Source: Bacteroidota bacterium (GTDB lineage: Bacteria; Bacteroidota; Bacteroidia; Chitinophagales; Chitinophagaceae). Taken from it: a stretch of 64,000 nt of DNA. The stretch covers positions 45,195 to 109,194 of the forward strand of contig JAFDXK010000004.1 of assembly GCA_018267965.1 (NCBI GenBank). The letters run 5' to 3'. The notes beneath the pieces are model-generated. The model searched no databases. It was not told the DNA's origin and saw only the letters and a program-made list of their open reading frames with translations. This document shows positions 8,352 through 16,202 of the stretch, in pieces; position 1 is the stretch's first letter; each line of letters begins with the position of its first letter. A program made the position numbers and the translations under genes.

Positions 8352-9677
8352 CTATTTAGCAATGGCTATTTTCACTTTCTTATTCTTAATCTTTTCGTCT
8401 TTAATAAGGCGCAATGCATTGCCCACATTTGCTCTTCTAACAGCCACAAAAGAGGTAAAGTCTTTTACTTCAATCAACCCGATATCATCTTTTTTCAACT
8501 GGCCTTTTTGAGCAAGAAATCCTACAATGTCTATTTTATTTATTTTATCCTTTTTACCTGCAGCGATAAACAACGTTGACCATTTAGGTTTATCAGGCAA
8601 TGGATATGTTCCTGTCAGTTGTATTTCTTCAGTTTCTTCTTTTATATACTCAGGTAGTTTTTCTTCTTCAGACAACAACAGAATAGCTGTGCCACTTGCT
8701 TCCATACGGGCTGTACGGCCATTGCGGTGGGTGAATATTTCTTCGGTATGTGGCAGGTGATAATGTATGATATACCTGATGTTAGCAATATCCAATCCTC
8801 GTGAAGCTAAGTCTGTTGTAACTAATACATTCGTACTACCATTCCTGAATTTACATAGTGCGCTATCCCTTTCCTGCTGTTCCATTGCGCCATGATAAAA
8901 CTCGTTGGATATTCCCTTTTCAGAAAGGAGATGACTAACACGTTCTACAGATTCACGGTGATTACAAAATACAATCGTTGACCTGTTACCTAAATAACAT
9001 ATCAACTGAAACAATGTTTCTATTTTATCCTTGTCAGGAGATAAAACAGTTTTAATAGCGAGTGCTTCTTTAGCAGCATGCTCAGGAAGAAAGTCAATGA
9101 TGAAAGGCTCTTGTAATTTTACAAAATCCGGAATTTCTTCCGCTTCTGTCGCAGAGGTCAATACTCGTTTGGTAACTGCAGGCAATGAACTGATGATAAA
9201 GGACATCTCCTCATCAAAACCCAATTCCAACGATTTATCAAACTCATCCATCACCAGCGTAGTAATACTATCGGTGGTAATATTATTCCTGCGGATATGG
9301 TCTGCTAATCTGCCGGGGGTACCCACCAGGAGTGCAGGTGGTTCTATTAGATTATTCTCTTCAATCTCTCTTTTATGTCCTCCATAGCAACAGGTAACTT
9401 TAAATTTTGTACCCATTGACTTGAACACTTGCTCTATCTGTTGTGCCAATTCACGGGACGGCACTATAACTATCGCTTGTGTTTTTTTGTTCGATGCATC
9501 CAGCTGTCTAACAACAGGCAGTAAAAACGCTATGGTTTTACCCGAACCCGTAGGCGACAATAAAATCACCTCATTATGCTTTTCACAGGCTTCAAGTGAT
9601 GCTAATTGCATCTCATTAAGCGCGTCAATCTTTAAATTGGAAAGTATCTCTTTCGTAGCCTTGTCTTTGTGCTGCAT
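8352..9677 (-). CDS. dbpA: DEAD-box RNA helicase with DbpA-type RNA-binding domain
   Basis: A 441-residue ATP-dependent RNA helicase. Motifs in order are: Q-motif ALNEMQ (~19-24), Walker A SPTGSGKT (41-48), PSRELAQQ (73-80), Walker B DEFD (144-147, a DExD variant), SAT (~176), and HRNGRTAR (~320). The last 70 residues (about 370-441) resemble the DbpA C-terminal RNA-binding domain, which in E. coli and B. subtilis targets hairpin 92 of 23S rRNA during 50S assembly. I place the start at 9677 (MQHKDKATKEIL) rather than at the more upstream ATG, because a minus-strand TACTTTTG promoter element lies at 9690-9683. That leaves at most a few nucleotides of leader. Confidence 0.88.
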   Translation of the reverse strand: MQHKDKATKEILSNLKIDALNEMQLASLEACEKHNEVILLSPTGSGKTIAFLLPVVRQLDASNKKTQAIVIVPSRELAQQIEQVFKSMGTKFKVTCCYGGHKREIEENNLIEPPALLVGTPGRLADHIRRNNITTDSITTLVMDEFDKSLELGFDEEMSFIISSLPAVTKRVLTSATEAEEIPDFVKLQEPFIIDFLPEHAAKEALAIKTVLSPDKDKIETLFQLICYLGNRSTIVFCNHRESVERVSHLLSEKGISNEFYHGAMEQQERDSALCKFRNGSTNVLVTTDLASRGLDIANIRYIIHYHLPHTEEIFTHRNGRTARMEASGTAILLLSEEEKLPEYIKEETEEIQLTGTYPLPDKPKWSTLFIAAGKKDKINKIDIVGFLAQKGQLKKDDIGLIEVKDFTSFVAVRRANVGNALRLIKDEKIKNKKVKIAIAK

Positions 9678-9682
9678 TGGCG

Positions 9683-9690
9683 CAAAAGTA
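9683..9690 (-). promoter_or_regulatory. -7 element of the helicase gene, near-leaderless
   Basis: It reads TACTTTTG on the minus strand, a full TAnnTTTG match, and its last base is only 5 bp before the ATG at 9677. The transcript would start at or next to the start codon, suggesting leaderless or nearly leaderless mRNA. Confidence 0.6.
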
Positions 9691-9737
9691 CAAAAAGCAA
9701 TACGGATGCATTGAAATAACAATATCTGCCGGTTGCA

Positions 9738-9845
9738 ACTCTGAAAAAAGTTATTGAACTAATCCAAGCTAAAGTATTTCTTAGATTTCACTTTAGATTA
9801 ACACTATAAAATGCAAATATTATAGCATATAACTTTTTTCAGAGT
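9738..9845. repeat. Perfect 17-bp inverted repeat enclosing a 74-bp segment
   Basis: ACTCTGAAAAAAGTTAT at 9738-9754 is repeated exactly in inverted orientation as ATAACTTTTTTCAGAGT at 9829-9845. The enclosed 74 bp are AT-rich and carry an inner pair CTAAAGT / ACTTTAG (9769-9775, 9790-9796) and a direct repeat TTAGATT (9781, 9794). The right arm ends 11 bp before the -7 element of the gene at 9872, so it covers that promoter's -33 zone. It may be a pair of operator sites or an invertible segment. Confidence 0.7.
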
Positions 9846-9856
9846 GTTTGTTTCCC

Positions 9857-9864
9857 TACTTTTG
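9857..9864 (+). promoter_or_regulatory. -7 element for the small gene ahead of the efflux operon
   Basis: TACTTTTG matches TAnnTTTG and is followed 7 bp later by the ATG at 9872, again indicating nearly leaderless transcription. It decides the start at 9872 over an in-frame upstream TTG at 9848, which lies upstream of the promoter. Confidence 0.6.
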
Positions 9865-9871
9865 CCCCGCT

Positions 9872-10240
9872 ATGAGATTAGCTATTATATATATTTGTAT
9901 GTTATTCCTTGTCATAGGGCAAGGTTTGCATCTATATAGTAACCCATCTCAAGGCAAATGCGGTAAGATTATTCTACCCCCGCAAAACAAACACGGACGT
10001 TCGTCTGTAAGAACCTGTAACGACGATTCTATTGAGCAAACCTACCTGCTCTGCAATGACATTGAAGATGATGACATGCCAGAAATCGCAGCTAAAAAAG
10101 ATATCTGTGCTGTCAATTTCGCACCTGATAGATCATATCGTTCTATATTAAGTTTTCTGCATCGCAGCTATACAGCCCCGCCTGTAGTGCTAACATTCGT
10201 TACCTGCAAGTATATTTTGCAGCGTGTACTTTTGTTATGA
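9872..10240 (+). CDS. Small protein with N-terminal hydrophobic segment, unknown function
   Basis: A 122-residue protein. Residues 1-22 (MRLAIIYICMLFLVIGQGLH) form a signal peptide or membrane anchor. The rest is polar, with scattered cysteines (in KCGK, RTCN, LLCND, DICA, VTCK) and an acidic EDDDMPE patch, and ends in a mildly hydrophobic FVTCKYILQRVLLL tail. I do not recognise the family. It precedes the RND efflux genes by 149 bp in the same direction and shares the upstream inverted-repeat region, so it may be coregulated with the pump. The reading frame is supported by the promoter element right before its ATG. It could instead be an independent gene, because possible operator palindromes lie between it and the pump. 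Confidence 0.65.
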   Translation: MRLAIIYICMLFLVIGQGLHLYSNPSQGKCGKIILPPQNKHGRSSVRTCNDDSIEQTYLLCNDIEDDDMPEIAAKKDICAVNFAPDRSYRSILSFLHRSYTAPPVVLTFVTCKYILQRVLLL

Positions 10241-10293
10241 TTCTTTCATTAAGCTACCTATACCCGGTAGTAGTATGCAACTGCAATAACATG

Positions 10294-10352
10294 AGTACAT
10301 TTGCATGTACTTAATATCAACACAACCCGAATGGTATACTAGTATTATACCA
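10294..10352 (+). promoter_or_regulatory. Two operator-like palindromes upstream of the RND efflux operon
   Basis: AGTACAT-TTGC-ATGTACT occupies 10294-10311 and TGGTATA-CTAGTAT-TATACCA occupies 10332-10352. Both are perfect 7-bp inverted repeats, 38-40 bp apart centre to centre, and the second ends 38 bp before the adaptor gene start. They look like binding sites for a dimeric repressor such as a TetR- or MarR-type regulator; no such regulator gene is next to the pump. Confidence 0.45.
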
Positions 10353-10389
10353 CAGTTTTCAATCAAAGATTAACACCAATAATATAGTA

Positions 10390-11481
10390 ATGAATTTCAT
10401 GAAGAGAATTCTGATGTTTGCCGGCTCTATTAGCCTCTTGTACATGGCAGGCTGTACGTCTAAAACAGAAAAGAAAGAGGAAGAGAATAAATATGTAGCC
10501 ACTAATCCGCTAAGGGTAGATACATCTTTTACAAAAGAGTACGTAGCCCAGATACGTTCGGTTAGAAACATCGAATTAAGAGCACAGGAAAAAGGTTATT
10601 TACAGAACATTTATGTTGATGAAGGACAGTTCGTAAAAGCCGGACAAGTATTGTTTCGTATAATGCCCAAAGTATATGAGGCTGAATTATTAAAAGCTCA
10701 GGCCGAAGCAAAAACAGCGGAAATAGAACTGCAAAATGCAAAGACACTTGCTGATAAAAATATTATATCCAAGAACGAGCAGGCTGTTGCACAAGCAAAA
10801 CTTGATGCTGCAAGAGCAGAAATAGCGCTTGCCAAACTGCACTTGTCATTTACTGAAATCAGGGCACCTTTTGACGGCACCATCGACCGCATACCTAAAA
10901 AATTAGGTAGCCTGATTGATGAAGGAGAATTACTGACCAGTCTTTCTGACAACAGTAATATGTTTGCCTATTTCAACGTATCGGAACCCGAGTATTTAGA
11001 CTACCAGACACATATAAAAAACAGAGGAAGTAATAAAGTTGGATTATTGTTGGCTAATGGCGAGCACTTGCAATATCAGGGAGAGGTTGAGACAATAGAG
11101 AGCGAATTTGATAATGAAACCGGGAATATTGCTTTCAGGGCAAAATTCCCGAATCCAGACAAGCTATTAAGAAACGGTGAAACCGGAAAAGTGTTGATGA
11201 CCATTCCTCTTCATGGCGCTTTAATCATACCCCAAAAAGCAACTTACGAAATACAGGACAAGCATTACGTATTCGTCATTGATAAGAATAATGTTGTAAG
11301 GTCAAAGAACATTACCATAAAAGGAGAAATGCCGGATCTGTATGTTGTAGACAGTGGCCTTGAAGAAGATGATGTGATTCTATTGGAGGGTGTACAAAAA
11401 GTCAAAGACGACGATAAAGTACAATACCAGCTACAAAAACCTCAGGACGTGATCTCACATTTAAGATTAAAAGCGGAATAA
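10390..11481 (+). CDS. RND efflux membrane fusion protein (AcrA/MexA type)
   Basis: A 363-residue periplasmic adaptor of a tripartite efflux pump, anchored as a lipoprotein: the signal peptide ends in a lipobox with Cys22 (LLYMAGC). The order is barrel-sandwich half 1 (IRSVRNIELRAQEKGYLQNI, ~55-75, with the GQFVKAGQVLF turn), a short alpha-hairpin (~95-140), half 2 (FTEIRAPFDGTIDR, ~155), beta-barrel and membrane-proximal domains. It should bridge the RND transporter and the TolC-like channel encoded just downstream (26-bp and 5-bp gaps), forming one operon. An alternative start at Met4 is possible. Confidence 0.94.
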   Translation: MNFMKRILMFAGSISLLYMAGCTSKTEKKEEENKYVATNPLRVDTSFTKEYVAQIRSVRNIELRAQEKGYLQNIYVDEGQFVKAGQVLFRIMPKVYEAELLKAQAEAKTAEIELQNAKTLADKNIISKNEQAVAQAKLDAARAEIALAKLHLSFTEIRAPFDGTIDRIPKKLGSLIDEGELLTSLSDNSNMFAYFNVSEPEYLDYQTHIKNRGSNKVGLLLANGEHLQYQGEVETIESEFDNETGNIAFRAKFPNPDKLLRNGETGKVLMTIPLHGALIIPQKATYEIQDKHYVFVIDKNNVVRSKNITIKGEMPDLYVVDSGLEEDDVILLEGVQKVKDDDKVQYQLQKPQDVISHLRLKAE

Positions 11482-11507
11482 CCTCTTAAAAAAACTTAGC
11501 ACATTCA

Positions 11508-14500
11508 ATGTTTAGTAAATTCATACAGCGTCCGGTATTATCTATCGTTATTTCGCTGATAATAGTTTTTCTTGGAGCACTGGCAATCACCAATCTGCCG
11601 GTAACTCAGTTTCCATCGATATCGCCACCAAAAGTAAACGTGGTAGCCGACTACCCCGGTGCCAACGGCGACTTGATGATCAAGTCAGTTGTCATACCTC
11701 TTGAAAGAGCACTGAATGGTGTGCCTGGCATGAAGTATATGGCATCAGATGCCGGTAATGATGGAGAGTGTAACATACAAGTAGTATTTAATTTAGGTAC
11801 TGACCCTAACCAGGCAGCAATAAATGTTCAAAATCGTGTTGCATCGGTAGTTAATAAACTCCCCCCTCTCGTTGTTCGCGAAGGTGTTAAGATCACACGC
11901 GAAGAATCAAACATGTTGATGTATGTTAACTTGTTTAGTAAAGACCCTAATGCAGACCAAAAATTCCTGTTCAACTTTGCAGATATCAACCTTCTATCAG
12001 AAATAAAAAGGGTAAACGGTGTGGGGTTTGCTGATATATTGGGTACCCGGGAGTATGCTATGAGGATTTGGTTAAAGCCTGACCGAATGCTGGCATATAA
12101 AATATCTGCAGACGAAGTGATGGATGCTTTGAGTTCGCAGAGCCTTGAGGCATCACCCGGTAAAACAGGTGAAGCATCGGGTAAAAGGTCTCAATCTTTT
12201 GAATATGTATTGAAATATTCGGGCAGGTTTACCACTAAAGAACAATATGAGAATGTAATAGTCAAATCAAACCCCAATGGAGAATTACTGCGATTGAAGG
12301 ATATAGCTGACGTTGAGTTCGGCAGTACGATGTATGACATATATTCCAGCTTGAACGGCAGACCGTCTGCAGCAATTGTATTAAAACAATCGTACGGTAG
12401 TAATGCCAGTCAGGTAATTAAAGATGTAAAAGCTAAGCTGGAAGAAATTAAGAAAAGTACATTCCCCAAAGGAATGGATTACGAAATCAGCTATGACGTT
12501 TCTTCATTTTTGGATGCATCCATCGAAAAAGTAATCCATACACTGATAGAAGCATTCATACTTGTGGGCTTGGTTGTTTTTCTATTTTTGGGCGACTGGC
12601 GCTCAACGCTAATACCTACTTTGGCTGTTCCTGTTTCACTTATAGGAACGTTCATGTTCATGCAATTCTTTGGTATTACGCTTAACCTTATCACATTATT
12701 CGCTTTGGTACTTGCTATCGGTGTTGTGGTAGATGATGCCATCGTGGTCATCGAGGCAGTACACGCTAAAATGGAGCATGACCACCTTAAACCCAGAAAG
12801 GCTACCAAAAAAGCAATGCGTGAAATATCAGGTGCAATCATTGCCATCACATTCCTGATGTCTGCAGTGTTTATACCTGTAGCATTCATGTCCGGACCCG
12901 TAGGCTTATTCTACAGACAATTCTCCATAACGATGGCTACGGCCATTATTATTTCGGGTGTAGTAGCATTAACGCTCACTCCTGCTCTCTGTGCTATAAT
13001 ATTGAAGAATAACCACGGAAAGGAAAGAAAGAAAACACCTGTAGACAGATTTCTGGATGCTTTTAATAACACCTTTAATCGTTCTGCAAATAAGTATCAA
13101 AAATTGCTATTAAAGGTTGTTGATAGAAGAATCATAACATTCGGATTATTAATAACATTCAGTCTTGGAACTTTTTTCCTGAACAAAGCTGTTCCTTCGG
13201 GTTTTATTCCAAATGAAGATCAGGGGATGTTCTATGCCATCATTCAAACGCCTCCGGGTTCTTCATTAGAAAGAACCAACGAAATAGCAGAACGTTTACA
13301 AAAAATAGCTGAGGGTATAGAGGGTGTGCAATCTGTTTCTTCTCTTGCAGGTTATGAAGTACTTACTGAAGGTACAGGATCGAATACAGGTACGTGTTTG
13401 ATAAATCTGAAAAACTGGAGTGAACGCAAACATTCTGTACAGGATATCATTCAGGAGATTGAAGAAAAATCCAAGAACATTACAGGTGCTAATATTGAGT
13501 TCTTCCAGCCGCCTGCTGTACCGGGGTATGGCGCTGCGGGTGGTTTTGAATTGAGGCTGCTTGATAAATCCGGTTCAGGAGATTATAAAAAAATGGAAGA
13601 AGTAAATAATGAGTTTGTAAGGGAACTTAACAAGCGCCCTGAACTATCCTCTGTATTCAGCTTCTATAGTGCCAGTTTCCCCCAGTATATGCTTAAAGTT
13701 GATAATGATATTGCCCAGCAGAAAGGTGTTTCGATTGAAAATGCAATGAACACGATGTCTACTCTTGTTGGTAGCAACTATGAAATCAGCTTCATTAAAT
13801 TCGGGCGTCAATATAAAGTAATAGTGCAGGCAGCTGCAGGGTATAGGGCTTTACCTGAAGACATTCTGAAGTTATATGTGAAAAACAATAAGGATGAAAT
13901 GGTGCCTTTCTCCGCATTCATGAAAATGGAGAAAATATACGGGTTGAATGAAATTACCAGGCACAACATGTATAACTCTTCAGAGATAAGTGGTTCTGCT
14001 TCACCCGGACATAGTAGCGGTGAGGCCATCAAGACTATTAATGAAGTAGCGCAAAAAGTTTTGCCAAGGGGTTTTGGTATTGATTGGGCTGGTATATCTG
14101 CTGATGAAGTAGCACAGGGCAATCAGGCAATTTATATATTCATCATCTGCCTGATATTCGTGTATCTTATCCTTGCTGCACAATATGAAAGTTTCATACT
14201 TCCGTTGTCTGTAATTTTATCGTTACCTGCAGGTATTTTCGGCGCATTTTTCTTGTTGAAATTATTTGGGTTGGAGAATAACATCTATGCACAGATAGCA
14301 ATGGTAATGCTTATAGGTTTATTAGGTAAAAATGCTGTATTGATAGTAGAGTTTGCCGTTCAACGTCACGAAGCAGGCATGTCTGTATTGCAATCTGCTA
14401 TCGAAGGCGCTAAAGCAAGGTTTAGGCCAATTCTGATGACATCCTTTGCATTTATTGCCGGCTTGATTCCGTTGGTATTTGCAACAGGCCCAGGTAAATT

Positions 14501-14663
14501 AGGCAATCGTACTATAGGTACTGCCGCAGCAGGTGGTATGCTGTTAGGAACTATAATGGGTGTACTTGTTATACCAGGCTTATACTACATATTTGGCACT
14601 GTTGCATCTAAGCATAAGCTGATAAAAAATGAAGATGAAAGTCCATTAACTCATGAAATCTAA
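11508..14663 (+). CDS. RND multidrug efflux transporter, HAE1 family (AcrB type)
   Basis: A 1051-residue inner-membrane proton/drug antiporter with the standard layout of 12 membrane helices and two large periplasmic loops. The N-terminus (FIQRPVLSIVISLIIVFLGA) is diagnostic of HAE1 proteins. The proton-relay acidic pair is present in GVVVDDAIVVIEAV in helix 4 (about residue 408), and the helix-10 lysine is in LLGKNAVLIVE. The GFIPNEDQGMFYAIIQTPPG segment in the second half also matches the family. Nothing key is missing, so it is likely active. Substrates cannot be read from sequence; relatives export antibiotics, dyes, bile salts and solvents. It is the central gene of the three-gene pump operon. 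Confidence 0.96.
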   Translation: MFSKFIQRPVLSIVISLIIVFLGALAITNLPVTQFPSISPPKVNVVADYPGANGDLMIKSVVIPLERALNGVPGMKYMASDAGNDGECNIQVVFNLGTDPNQAAINVQNRVASVVNKLPPLVVREGVKITREESNMLMYVNLFSKDPNADQKFLFNFADINLLSEIKRVNGVGFADILGTREYAMRIWLKPDRMLAYKISADEVMDALSSQSLEASPGKTGEASGKRSQSFEYVLKYSGRFTTKEQYENVIVKSNPNGELLRLKDIADVEFGSTMYDIYSSLNGRPSAAIVLKQSYGSNASQVIKDVKAKLEEIKKSTFPKGMDYEISYDVSSFLDASIEKVIHTLIEAFILVGLVVFLFLGDWRSTLIPTLAVPVSLIGTFMFMQFFGITLNLITLFALVLAIGVVVDDAIVVIEAVHAKMEHDHLKPRKATKKAMREISGAIIAITFLMSAVFIPVAFMSGPVGLFYRQFSITMATAIIISGVVALTLTPALCAIILKNNHGKERKKTPVDRFLDAFNNTFNRSANKYQKLLLKVVDRRIITFGLLITFSLGTFFLNKAVPSGFIPNEDQGMFYAIIQTPPGSSLERTNEIAERLQKIAEGIEGVQSVSSLAGYEVLTEGTGSNTGTCLINLKNWSERKHSVQDIIQEIEEKSKNITGANIEFFQPPAVPGYGAAGGFELRLLDKSGSGDYKKMEEVNNEFVRELNKRPELSSVFSFYSASFPQYMLKVDNDIAQQKGVSIENAMNTMSTLVGSNYEISFIKFGRQYKVIVQAAAGYRALPEDILKLYVKNNKDEMVPFSAFMKMEKIYGLNEITRHNMYNSSEISGSASPGHSSGEAIKTINEVAQKVLPRGFGIDWAGISADEVAQGNQAIYIFIICLIFVYLILAAQYESFILPLSVILSLPAGIFGAFFLLKLFGLENNIYAQIAMVMLIGLLGKNAVLIVEFAVQRHEAGMSVLQSAIEGAKARFRPILMTSFAFIAGLIPLVFATGPGKLGNRTIGTAAAGGMLLGTIMGVLVIPGLYYIFGTVASKHKLIKNEDESPLTHEI

Positions 14664-14668
14664 TAACA

Positions 14669-16102
14669 ATGTTTAAATTCAGAACATATCAATACGCAAC
14701 TGTAGTAAGCATTGGTTTGATTGTCAGCGGCTGTAAAGTGCCACAGTTAACTTCTGCTAAATCTACAGCTGTCATGCCTCAATCATTTGGCAATAGTGGT
14801 GATAGCACTAATACTGCCACGATGCGATGGCGTGATTATTTCACTGATAAAAATCTGGCTGATTTAATTGATACTGCAATCAAGAACAACCAGGAACTTA
14901 ACATCACTTTGCAAGAAGTTGAAATAGCAAAGAATGACATCCGCATGCGCAGAGGTGCGTTATTGCCTATGGTTGGGGTAAGAGCCGGAACCGGCGTTGA
15001 AAAAGTAGGCAGGTATACCAGCCAGGGAGCCGGTGATGCATCTGCAGAAATTACGCCCGGTGAGCTTGTACCTGAAAACCTGCATGACTATATGCTGGGC
15101 CTTAATGCAAGTTGGGAAGTGGATATCTGGAACAAATTACACAATGCTAAAAAGGCTGCTGTAAAAAGATATCTGGCAACTATAGAAGGCAAGAATTTTG
15201 TGCTGACTAACCTGATTGCAGAAGTTGCCAATTCCTATTATGAACTGCAGGCATTGGATAACCAGTTGGAAATCGTAAAGCAGAATATCGAAATCCAGAA
15301 GAATGCCCTTGAAATTGTAAAAATTCAAAAGGAGGCAGCAAGAGCAACTGAATTAGCGGTTCAAAAGTTTCAGGCAGAAGTATTAAAAACTCAAAGCCTT
15401 GAATACGACATACGACAAAACATAAAAGAGGCTGAGAACAGAATTAATTTTCTGCTAGGTCGTTACCCTCAGGCTATTGCAAGAACAAGCAATAATTTCC
15501 TGAGCACTTTGCCTAATTCTGTTAGTGCTGGTATTCCATCACAACTGCTCGCCAACAGGCCGGATGTAAAACAAGCTGAGCTTGAATTGGTGGCAGCTAA
15601 GCTTGATGTAAAAGTAGCAAGGGCTGAATTCTATCCTTCGTTAGACATCTCTGCAGCTGTCGGCTTTCAGGCTTTCAAAACGTCTTATCTTTTTAAATCG
15701 CCCGAATCAATTCTTTATTCGCTGGCAGGTGACATAGCTGGCCCACTCATTAATCGTAATGCTATTAAAGCAGAATTCAGAAGTGCAAATGCCAGACAAA
15801 TACAGGCGTTGTATAACTACGAGCGTACTTTACTGAATGCATACCTGGAGATTGTTAATCAACTTTCGAATATTGACAACCTGCAAAACAGTTACAGCCT
15901 TAAATCGCAACAAGTTGATGCACTTACCAAATCAATTGATGTATCGAATGATTTGTTTAAAGCTGCCCGTGCAGATTATTTTGAAGTATTAATGACACAA
16001 AGAGATGCTTTAGAGGCTAAGCTGGAATTGGTAGAAACAAAAAAAGCACAACTAAACGCCACTGTTAATATATACAAACAGTTAGGCGGTGGTTGGAAAT
16101 AG
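14669..16102 (+). CDS. TolC-like outer-membrane efflux lipoprotein (NodT/OprM type)
   Basis: A 477-residue outer-membrane channel subunit. The signal peptide ends with a lipobox at Cys22 (GLIVSGC), placing it in the lipidated OprM/NodT group. Two repeated OEP domains of long helices are visible, with the family hallmark LLANRPDVKQAELELVAAK (about 292-310) at the start of the second repeat. It starts 5 bp after the RND gene, completing a full tripartite pump (adaptor, transporter, channel) in one transcript that ends at the hairpin at 16161. Confidence 0.95.
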   Translation: MFKFRTYQYATVVSIGLIVSGCKVPQLTSAKSTAVMPQSFGNSGDSTNTATMRWRDYFTDKNLADLIDTAIKNNQELNITLQEVEIAKNDIRMRRGALLPMVGVRAGTGVEKVGRYTSQGAGDASAEITPGELVPENLHDYMLGLNASWEVDIWNKLHNAKKAAVKRYLATIEGKNFVLTNLIAEVANSYYELQALDNQLEIVKQNIEIQKNALEIVKIQKEAARATELAVQKFQAEVLKTQSLEYDIRQNIKEAENRINFLLGRYPQAIARTSNNFLSTLPNSVSAGIPSQLLANRPDVKQAELELVAAKLDVKVARAEFYPSLDISAAVGFQAFKTSYLFKSPESILYSLAGDIAGPLINRNAIKAEFRSANARQIQALYNYERTLLNAYLEIVNQLSNIDNLQNSYSLKSQQVDALTKSIDVSNDLFKAARADYFEVLMTQRDALEAKLELVETKKAQLNATVNIYKQLGGGWK

Positions 16103-16157
16103 TTAATTACTGTATTCCTAAAAACGGATTTTGTGACTGCACGATGTCTGTTTATAA

Positions 16158-16192
16158 ATAAAAAAGGGCTGCAATGCAGCCCTTTTTATTTA
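16158..16192. terminator. Bidirectional terminator after the efflux operon
   Basis: A perfect 12-bp stem AAAAAGGGCTGC / GCAGCCCTTTTT (16161-16172, 16176-16187) around AAT has flanking A/T runs on both sides. It serves both the efflux operon and the convergent protease gene. Confidence 0.9.
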
Positions 16193-16202
16193 TAGTGTTT
16201 TT

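Noticed and set aside
10390..16102. Heavy-metal (CusA-type) RND system
   Set aside because: The transporter N-terminus and helix-4 motif fit the HAE1 drug-efflux group, and no metal-binding methionine cluster or metallochaperone is present.
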